A stretch of 64,000 bases of DNA from Pteria penguin (Eukaryota > Mollusca > Bivalvia > Pterioida > Pteriidae): assembly GCA_035048485.1 (NCBI GenBank), contig CM068583.1:67258306-67322305 (forward strand). Reading direction: 5' to 3'. Positions 45,785 to 64,000 of the stretch are shown piece after piece (positions within the stretch are counted from its first letter, which is position 1; every line of letters begins with the position of its first letter). The translations under genes and the position numbers were made by a program. The notes beneath the pieces are model-generated. The model was not told the origin of the DNA and made no database searches. It was given only the letters and a program-made list of their open reading frames with translations.

Positions 45785-46145
45785 AACACAATGATGTATG
45801 GGACATCTTCCTGTGAAATATATGGACCGCATGGTACAATGTCAGAGTACCATAGCTTAGGCTCCATTCTAATAAGATAGTTGACCCAATTTTATGGTAC
45901 AATGTCAGAGTACCATAGCTTAGGCTCCATTCTAATAGGATAGTTGACCCAATTTTATGGTACAATGTCAGAGTACCATAGCTTAGGCTCCATTCTAATA
46001 AGATAGGTGACCCAATTTTATGGTACAATGTCAGAGTACCATAGCTTAGGCTCCATTCTAATAGGATAGTTGACCCAATTTTATGGTACAATGTCAGAGT
46101 ACCATAGCTTAGGCTCCATTCTAATAAGATAGTTGACCCAATTTT
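45785..46145. repeat. 63-bp minisatellite, 5 units
   Basis: Unit contains TATGGTACAATGTCAGAGTA and CCATAGCTTAGGCTCCATTC. The period is a multiple of three, so the minus strand stays open with a 21-residue repeat; there is no sign that it is a gene. It begins ~500 bp after the SPRYD7 stop. Confidence 0.92.
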
Positions 46146-46284
46146 ATACTGCAAACTTTGGAGAGTATTTCATATTGTTTTATACTTGTATGATGAAATG
46201 TTGAGATCTTTGTTTTTGGCGTGTTTGTCTGACTTTAACATTAGTTTCCTGTTATATACCACACCCAGATTGTTGTACTTATAT

Positions 46285-46565
46285 GATGTCAGCATCTGTC
46301 CGATGCAATACATGGAGATTAACACATACAAAGGCACCATCCAGAGTGGTGAGGTGTTCTGATGAGTACTGATGTCTATTGTGATGCAGGGCTCATTATG
46401 GTGCGGGGCTCATTGTGATGTGGGGCTCATTATGATGCAGGGCTCATTGTGATGTGGGGCTTATTATGATGCGGCCTCATTTTGATGTGGGGCTCATTTC
46501 AAAGACAGGACACCAACAAGCCACATGTGGGACTTGAACCCTGGACCACTTAGTCTTAACTCAAG
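46285..46565 (-). mobile_element. SINE family C, copy 2 (diverged)
   Basis: GCATCTGTCCGATGCAATAC near 46290 and an inverse B box (GGGACTTGAACCC) near 46527. The centre has five units of a GGGCTCAT-TGTGATGTG-like ~20-bp repeat (46385-46495). Confidence 0.5.
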
Positions 46566-47084
46566 CATGTAATAGATAGAACTATGCCATTTCAAATTTA
46601 ATATTTGTTATTGATTTGACTGATATTTCCCATTTATTCCTTCTTGTCTGAGTTTTCCAATACTGCCATCAGTTGTTATTATCTTGTTAAGATATTCGGC
46701 TTTAATATTAGTATATTCCTTATAACAAGACTTGTCCAGTCATGTAGATCTTATAGCCTTATGCTTAGAGACCTTGATGTTTTAATTTCTAATGTATTTT
46801 TGTTTTAATTTGTTGCCATCTTTGTCATAGTGTTTCTCGAACACATCTGGTTTTGTCTGAGGTATGATAACATTGTGTAATATAATAATCTGTATATGTT
46901 GCTTATGGTATGTGCCTAATTCTATGACATCTGATGTAACATTTGCTATTGGCATTCTTATAAATGTACAGCTCTACTGGAGCACTGTAATCTCAAGATG
47001 ATTTACAATGGTTAAATCTTCTACAGTCTTATAGAATGGATGATATGTGCTTCATTATTAAGTGAAGGTCTGTCATGTGAAAAT

Positions 47085-47372
47085 TTTCTGTGGTGTAGAA
47101 AGTGGAATACAGGTATACATTTTCTGTTGTGTAGAAAGTGGAATACAGGTATACATTTTCTGTTGTGTAGAAAGTGGAATACAGGTATACATTTTCTGTT
47201 GTGTAGAAAGTGGAATACAGGTATAAATTTTCTGTTGTTTAGAAAGTGGAATACAGGTATACATTTTCTGTTGTGTAGAAAGTGGAATACAGGTATACAT
47301 TTTCTGTTGTGTAGAAAGTGGAATACAGGTATACATTTTCTGTTGTGTAGAAAGTGGAATACAGGTATAAAT
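47085..47372. repeat. 36-bp minisatellite, 8 units
   Basis: Unit contains GTGTAGAAAGTGGAATACAG and GTATACATTTTCTGTT. The 36-bp period leaves three frames open over the array. Confidence 0.93.
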
Positions 47373-47984
47373 TTCCATGATGAAATTATTTTTATTTTAA
47401 TATGAAACACAAACTGTTCATGTATAAATATATAAAGATTATGTATTTCAATCTATATATTATAGAATTCTATTCTTGATTTATATAAAGCATGTCTATT
47501 GAATGTATACAAATACATGAGCAGTACATGTTAATATAAAATTAACATGTAACAAATACTAGGTGGAAAAAAAACATCATAATTAGCATTTACGTATACC
47601 ATTTCAGTCCATATTTAAGGTTATTCAAATGGGTTTTTCATTTTCTTGTAATCAGCAAGTTTTTATTGATGAATTAGGTTCTCGACTTAGCAATACTCAC
47701 AATGATATGAAAAAGCATGTTTGAACATTTGTCACACTTCAGTTCATTGACTGCAAATGGTTAGGTTTCATGTTTTTTACCAATAATTATTTATAATGTT
47801 GTCACACTAGATGCAGGATGTTTAGTGAAGGCAGAGAAATCTGGTTATCATGTAAAAAGCTAATGAGAAGAAATTGTACATAAATGTATTGTCCATACAT
47901 TATATAAAATTTTAGGAGATCAGGAGGTGCAGGTGTTATTGTGTTGATTGAAAGATTATTGTTTTATGTCACTCCATGATTATT

Positions 47985-48755
47985 TAACTTGTATGGTAAG
48001 TACATTTGCCTGATGCATTGCATAGACATTTATACCTTTGCAACAGACCTACCCGAAGTAGTGAGCAATCTTTTAATGTCATGGCTACTATGACATGGAC
48101 CTCTGCTTTCATGGTCTCATCTGGAAGATGGGACACTTCATGGTGTTCTTGTATAGTGCGAGTGGAACCTGGAATCTATCAGTAGCAAGTTGAGTGTCTT
48201 GTCCACTGGGCTACACTGGCACTAGGTATTATTATAATGACACTGCATGGCGTTCCTGTGGTGTGGGTAGATCTGGAATCTATCAGTAACAAGTTGAGTG
48301 CCTTGTCCACTGGGCTACACTGGCGCTAGGTATTATTATAATGACACTGCATGGTGTTCCTGTGGTGTGGGTAGATCTGGAATCTATCAGTAACAAGTTG
48401 AGTGCCTCGTCCACTGGGCTACACTGGCGCTAGGTATTATTATAATGACACTGCATGGTGTTCCTGTGGTGTGGGTAGATCTGGAATCTATCAGTAACAA
48501 GTTGAGTGCCTCGTCCACTGGGCTACACTGGCACAGGGATTATTATAATGACACTGCATGGCGTTCCTGTGGTGTGGGTAGATCTGGAATCTATCAGTAA
48601 CAAGTTGAGTGCCTCGTCCACTGGGCTACACTGGCGCTAGGTATTATTATAATGACACTGCATGGTGTTCCTGTGGTGTGGGTAGAACCTGGAATCTATC
48701 AGTAACAAGTTGAGTGCCTTGTCCACTGGGCTACACTGGCACTAGGTATTGTGGT
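47985..48755 (-). repeat. SINE family C copy 3 whose tRNA-like head is amplified into a 104-bp tandem array
   Basis: The body (GATGCATTGCATAGACATTT, TTTGCAACAGACCTACCCGA) at 47998-48080 is followed by six ~104-105-bp units. Each contains CTGGAATCTATCAGTAACAA and TCCACTGGGCTACACTGGC. The inverse of the latter (GCCAGTGTAGCCCAGTGGA) resembles a tRNA A box. Confidence 0.75.
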
Positions 48756-49456
48756 AAGGAAAGTTTGGAATGGGAATAATGATTCTGCTTTATGATACAA
48801 ACACAAGGTATCTTATGAAAACTCTTTTCCTCTCCAAAATGAAACTCCTCTTGTTTTGAATTATCAGAGGCAGCATTTCTCTATATTTGACTGAATGAAG
48901 CAGAATGATAATTATTATAATTATTAGTATTTAGAAAATTGAAGATCATTTTCATTGATTTATGTGCAATATTATTTAAACTGAATATTTAAACAATATG
49001 CATTTTCATTTCGAGTATTGTTAGTAGTGCTCGTTATTCATTATCAAACTAAATGAAGATTAAATTTTTGATATACTCTTTGTGTGATTTTTTGCATTAT
49101 TTATTTGGGGGTATACTGCATCTTTTGCCCTTTTTGTTGTCATTTGTGCATTAGCTTTCAACTTTTTAATTTATTCAGTTTTTGAAATTGCATCATGTTT
49201 TGTAAAGTGTAGCAATTAGGATCGTATAGTTATTGTTTGCCTGTCTGGACTTTGAATCCAGAGTGTCATGATAAATTCTTTCCTCAGGATATCTCTATTT
49301 GTCGTCTGAAACCATGACAAAATATATTGAAGTACTGGAAATTTTACAATTGAAAGTGTCTTTCAAAATATGTATTGCTATGAAATTTCTTTTCAGATTT
49401 GAACCGAAATGATCCTCCTAGAGCACTTCAGTACTTTCACATTATGCTTTTTCAGT
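48756..49456. other. Intergenic, no gene seen
   Basis: AT-rich unique sequence between the SPRYD7 and ABCC4-like genes. Confidence 0.5.
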
Positions 49457-49470
49457 TACCTCTACTCTTA

Positions 49471-49641
49471 GTGGGCAGGCTTGGTGTAGTGGTTAAGTGC
49501 TTGGCTTGCGGCGCTGATGATCCAGGTTCAATTCCCGGGTTACACCACTATGTTTAAGAGGTTGGTTACCTCCTGCTTCCATGTTGCAATACAACTGAAA
49601 AATTGTTGAAAGCAACATAAAACACCATCAACCCAACCCAC
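49471..49641 (+). mobile_element. SINE family A, copy 3
   Basis: GGCTTGGTGTAGTGGTTAAG (A box), AGGTTCAATTCCCGG (B box), GTTGGTTACCTCCTGCTTCC and a CAACCCAACCC tail. Flanked by a 14-base target duplication with one mismatch (TACCTCTACTCTTA at 49457-49470; TACCTCTGCTCTTA at 49642-49655). Confidence 0.92.
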
Positions 49642-49655
49642 TACCTCTGCTCTTA

Positions 49656-52204
49656 ACTAGAACTTCACTTTTCTCTGTTAACAGTAAATGTTACAGATAG
49701 ATTTGCATGACAAATACTCTGTAGCAGTAAAAGTGCAACCCTGTTACTTTTTCTGAGAATCAAGTCACATTTTCAGAAGCTCAATTAGACATCCAAAGTA
49801 ATAATATGACCTTAGGTCAAGGTAATAACTTGCCCTAGTTTGGATTGTTGTTGTGAGAAATGTGCAGATGCACGCTGCTAAGGGATGATGGACAACACAT
49901 CCATTTTCCATGCTGGAAATTGAATGCCTCTCATTTTATGAAAAAATATAAGAGGACATATATGAGCCTGTGGCTGAAATATATTTCTTGTCTAGAAACT
50001 TGGCAGTAACATTGATCTACTTCATACCTCATTATATTACCTATGATGCAGTTTTGTCACGACTTTTGTCGAAGTTTATACCTTCAATAATCGGAGCAAT
50101 GACTGAGCAAACTTGGAGTGTGAAGCATAAAACCTTAGCAGTAATGATTTGTCTCCTTCCTATTTCACACAATTATTACCCATGAAACATGGGTGTCTGG
50201 TCCATCAACCATTAGTGGTAATGTGACTCTGTAATAATTAGAATGTATTTATATATTATATTATACAAATCACAGTCTAACTTTTTCTGATAATATTTTA
50301 TTGTTACAGTTGTGACATTTAAAAACATTTAATCACAACCAATGAGAATCACATTATAACTTCCATCTATGAAAAGAACTGGCATAAAAGTTGTGATCAG
50401 AGTTACGTCTCGGACTCCCACTCAAACCTTAATTATACTCAACTTGTCAATTATTTTAAAATAATAACAAAGGTAGTAAATAATAAATATAATAAGATAC
50501 TAAAGAGCCCCAATTGTTTTGATACACCCCTTTTTTAAAACAATAACCGTTACAAGACACTAGGATGGATTGGTCCTTTTTAAAATTGGATGGGAAGTAC
50601 AAGTGGAACTTTTTCCTTCAAAACTCTTAGTAATTTTGAGGTAACCAAGACTTCAAAGCAAATTTTTCAAATCAAAAACACAACAACACTTCTAGGAGAC
50701 ATTGAATGCTTGTCAGGATTCATCAAAATGCCGAAACTGTTGTCAAGGAAGCTTAAGATACGAAAGTTAACAAGGGATCAATGAAGGCACATAAACTCAT
50801 TCAAGTCCGACTCAGTAGAATTAGCTAGAATGGTTTAACAGGACATATACCCCTTGAGGTATAGTGTAATGCTGCTTTTTTCAAGTGAATTTATATATAC
50901 GTCATTGTTATGAGATTTTAGATTTATTTGTTTTTAAAAAGAACGATATCTTAATGAATGTAAGTAAATGAAAAATATTCTGTAGCTATAAATCTATGGA
51001 ATTTTGATCTCTTTTAAGGTTATTCAGTTTACTCTGAGTAAGTCATTTTATACATATTGGATGTCTGGAAAAAAATGTCATGTGGAGCACATTGGAAACA
51101 TTATACAGAATCTGGCTTTGGTTATAAACACATTTATTTATATATATATTGCTTCATGTACCTTGCACACGAAAACTCTTAGCAACATCATTTCTATTCT
51201 ATTCAGCAATTATTTTTTCATTTTCAATTACTGCTGGAAACAAAATGTAAATTCTTCACTGGGGCACTTTTCTTGAAAGCAGTGTCATTTTGAAAGTTTT
51301 TATAGAATGAACAAGATCTTCATGAGTTCAATACAGACTCAAGAATATTGCTTTTTAGGTCAGTGAAGCTGGGGGAATTACAGTTACCAGCACTCGTGTA
51401 GCTATTCAAGAAAATACAAATGTGTTTGTAGAAAGATGATATTAATTAAAAGCTCAAGTGAGTCAATTTTAAGGCCATTCAGACCTTTGATTAATCATCC
51501 TTTCTAAGACTTGTTTTTCATGAACTGTATTCTTTTTTTAATAACCTTTGAAATGCAGTCGTTGTTTTACATATAATGTTTCATTTGGCAATAATGTACA
51601 TGTACATGGAAATGATTCAAATGAAATCCAGACTCAAGATGATTTAAAATTAGCATTTAATAGAACATAAATCTATAATCTTTATAATTATATGAAATCA
51701 TGGCAAGAAAGGAAAAAATACCCAATAATGTATTAAACATTAACAGATTCAATCAAAACAAAAGACAATTATGTGCATTTGTAAACTTGCATCTAATACT
51801 AAAACTAAAAAAAAATGTGTTTTATCTTTGACATGGAATTAGTTTTCTATGTTAGGTTTGATGTCATGAGTAAATTACTACAAGAATAGGCATAAGAATA
51901 TCTAAATAAACCAGGGCTTATATTGCTCACCTGAGCAGAGTTTGCTCATTTACAAACAAATGACTGCTTGAAGAAATCTAAAGACATATATATACATGTA
52001 TTCAATTGCTTATTGTGTCGTTGAAAACTGACAAGGACTGTAAACTTCCTTCTATATATATATATATGTATGAAATGCTTTTTTTGCACTTAAATGACAT
52101 ACATGTGTTTCAAAATAAGCCAAAAACAAACAAAACATCATATTCTGGCTGGAATCAAAAACACCAACATTTAATCACACATTCTTCAATACATCTCTGA
52201 TGCG
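49656..52204. other. Intergenic, no gene seen
   Basis: AT-rich. Short open frames here have no recognisable domain or splice context. Confidence 0.5.
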
Positions 52205-52985
52205 TTCAGTTTGTCTCTTTAGCAGTTCTGAAAAAAAAAGTATGTTAACGGAGGGTACTGTCAAAGACATACTTTTGGCTATGGTTGTGCCACCTGTACA
52301 CAAATTCGGAAGAAAAACAGCTACACTTGTCGGGAACCTATAGTTCTTTGTCAGATGTCTTCTGTTTTCTCTTTCATTCCAAACAAGTTTCATCAAAATC
52401 CATTGTGTCATTCCAGAGTAAAATTTGAAAAAATACCTCCCACTCTACCTACTCAATCTTCAAAAATTCACGAAAAATAAAAAAAAATTAAAATTTTAGT
52501 CAAAAACAAACATTTCTTTGCTATATTCTGACTAAAATAAGCATTTGAGTGCATCAAAAGTTGATCATTGGGAAAATATTGATGAAAACCATGCTATTTT
52601 ACATGAAAATGTTAGTCCAAAAAGATGTCAAAATCTTTCATACATTATTAATCTGAATTAACAAAATGAACAAACTTGAAAAATACATCCTTCTAGATCA
52701 CTCAAATGCCATTAATTATATTACCCATACTGTGGGTTCAGAGGAAAAAGATTTTTAATGAGGGGTTCCTTCTGTGACTTATTTTTAGCTATGGTGGTGC
52801 TACCTGTTAACAGATTTGGGCGAAATGAAAAACTTGGTAGAGAACCTATGGTACTTCATGTATACCAAGTTTCATCAAAATCCTTATATCAATTCTGAAG
52901 AAATCAAAATTGTTCAAAAATTTACAGACATACGGACATACCAACAGATGGACGCTGACAAACTGGTGTTTAGAATAGCTCAATT
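52205..52985. repeat. Two diverged copies of a ~230-bp dispersed repeat
   Basis: Both 52230-52440 and 52750-52985 have GGCTATGGT-GTGCCACCTGT-like sequence, then GGGAACCTATAGTT or GAGAACCTATGGTA, then AAGTTTCATCAAAATCC. Confidence 0.6.
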
Positions 52986-53239
52986 CAGCTTTCAACTATG
53001 GTGGGCTAAAAAAACAAAAAAATAAACTTCGACATGAAATAACCCTTCCAATATATTTTCTATCAAAAGTTGGAGCAACATGAACTGGATTTATTGCATT
53101 CCCTTTGGAATATTTTGACTGATTAAAAGTTGGCAAATAAATGCTTTATGGCTTATATATATCAAATAAATCAAAAAATTGTCACAAAAATGTTGGAAAA
53201 TGCTAATTAATAATTTTCTTTTAACAAGACTTACTGGGT

Positions 53240-53345
53240 GCTGCAAAACACATACAAACACTTGTTTTGTTGTAAAATGAAATAAAGTTTTTGCCTTCAG
53301 TAGGGTCTGAACTGCTAACCTTCAGCATGCCAAAATAGGCCTGTA
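53240..53345 (-). mobile_element. SINE-like family D, copy 4
   Basis: Inverse of the family: TGTTTTGTTGTAAAATG, then GGGTCTGAACTGCTAACC and AGCATGCC near 53330. Confidence 0.5.
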
Positions 53346-53522
53346 TCAAAATTACATAAATAAACAAGAAAGCTAGAAAACAGAATTTCCACATGACACC
53401 TTCAAATGACTCTCGAAATAAATATTTTCCAAAAAATGTGATTTATAAATTAAATATTATCTAAAACAGTTTCTATATATATATGTATAAATGCCAATTA
53501 AATATTTGGTCCATATGCAACA

Positions 53523-63365
<9,843 letters not shown>

Positions 63366-63439
63366 CTGAAAAAGTTCCAAAGCATATGAAGAAACCTCAT
63401 ACAGTAAAGCTTCTTATCAAGAGCTTGTGTATTTATCAA

Positions 63440-64000
63440 GATAGTTATAATTATACAGTGATGACATCTTCTTGACACATTGTACAGTTTACATTGTGAT
63501 GGCATCTCACAGGACACATAGTACAGTTTACTTTGCGATAGCATCTGCTGGACATATTGTACAGTTTACACTGTAATGGCATTTGCTAGACACTGTACAG
63601 TTTACATAGTGATGGCATCTGCTTGACACATTGTTTAGTTTACATTGTGATGACATCTTCTTGACACATTGTAGAGTTAACATACTGATAGCATCTTCTT
63701 GACACATTATACAGTTTACATTGTGATGGCATCTGCTTGACACATTGTACAGTTTACATTGTAATGGCATCTGCTTGACACATTGTACAGTTTACATAGT
63801 GATAGCATCTTCTTGACACATTGTGCAGTTTACATTGTGATGACATCTGCTTGACACATTGTACAGTTTACATTGTGATGGCATCTGCTTGACACATTGT
63901 ACAGTTTACACTGTGATGGCATCTGCTTGACACATTGTACAGTTTACACTGTGATGGCATCTGCTTGACACATTGTACAGTTTACACTGTGATGGCATCT
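63440..64000 (+). repeat. 38-bp minisatellite, at least 14 units, running off the window
   Basis: Unit contains GTGATGGCATCTGCTTGACA and CATTGTACAGTTTACACT. Units become more alike toward the right edge. It lies in an ABCC4-like intron. Confidence 0.93.

Noticed and set aside
45756..46154. Minus-strand frame with a 21-residue repeat (KIGSTILLEWSLSYGTLTLYH)
   Set aside because: The 63-bp repeat period forces the frame; no start context, splice sites or homology.
47021..47410. 12-residue repeat proteins on both strands
   Set aside because: A 36-bp minisatellite keeps three frames open at once, which is a sign of noncoding repeats.
32427..49641. True tRNA genes at the A/B box matches (32440, 33430, 49490)
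   Set aside because: Only SINE heads: cloverleaf pairing is degenerate, the sequences continue into shared SINE bodies, and target duplications flank them.

Overview
The window is animal nuclear DNA, most likely from a mollusc and probably a bivalve. It is AT-rich and has GT-AG introns of 1-6 kb. SINEs, foldback elements and minisatellites are very dense, and three genes can be recognised by protein similarity. The mollusc assignment is an inference from the style of the repeats and the divergence of the proteins; nothing in the sequence names the species.

Region 1 (1-7561) is most of a Ty3/Gypsy LTR retrotransposon on the minus strand. Reading in its own direction, it has a 497-bp 5' LTR, a primer-binding site, a leader with two related small zinc-ribbon ORFs, and a gag whose N-terminal part carries two predicted membrane segments. 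A zinc knuckle and a GTTAAAC slippery site with a candidate pseudoknot come next, then an uninterrupted pol (protease, RT, RNase H, integrase). Last is an extra ORF with two C2H2 zinc fingers in the position usually held by env. The 3' LTR lies beyond the left edge. Gag is broken by a small frame-disrupting lesion, while pol is open throughout.

Region 2 (7562-15400) holds a large ~62-bp minisatellite with an 863-bp higher-order duplication, smaller repeats, a decayed LINE 3' end and a long-TIR MITE. I see no host gene in it.

Region 3 (15440-31260, plus strand) is a complete five-exon FIS1 gene (mitochondrial fission 1 protein, 150 aa). Its introns hold nested transposons, including a foldback element interrupted by a TTAA-flanked element, a TA-flanked palindromic MITE, and a hAT-like element inserted in a 52-bp minisatellite.

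Region 4 (36173-45287, plus strand) is a complete five-exon SPRYD7 gene (196 aa). Its first intron contains a 146-bp satellite-like array sitting inside a foldback element.

Region 5 (53523 to the right edge, minus strand) is the 3' part of an ABCC4/MRP4-type ABC transporter gene. Seven exons encode the end of the second membrane domain, the complete second nucleotide-binding domain and a long acidic C-terminal tail. It is convergent with SPRYD7. The rest is SINEs, a Tc1-like relic and many minisatellites.

The three host genes are unrelated housekeeping or transport genes with no evident shared pathway. The most unusual content is the accessory coding capacity of the retrotransposon.
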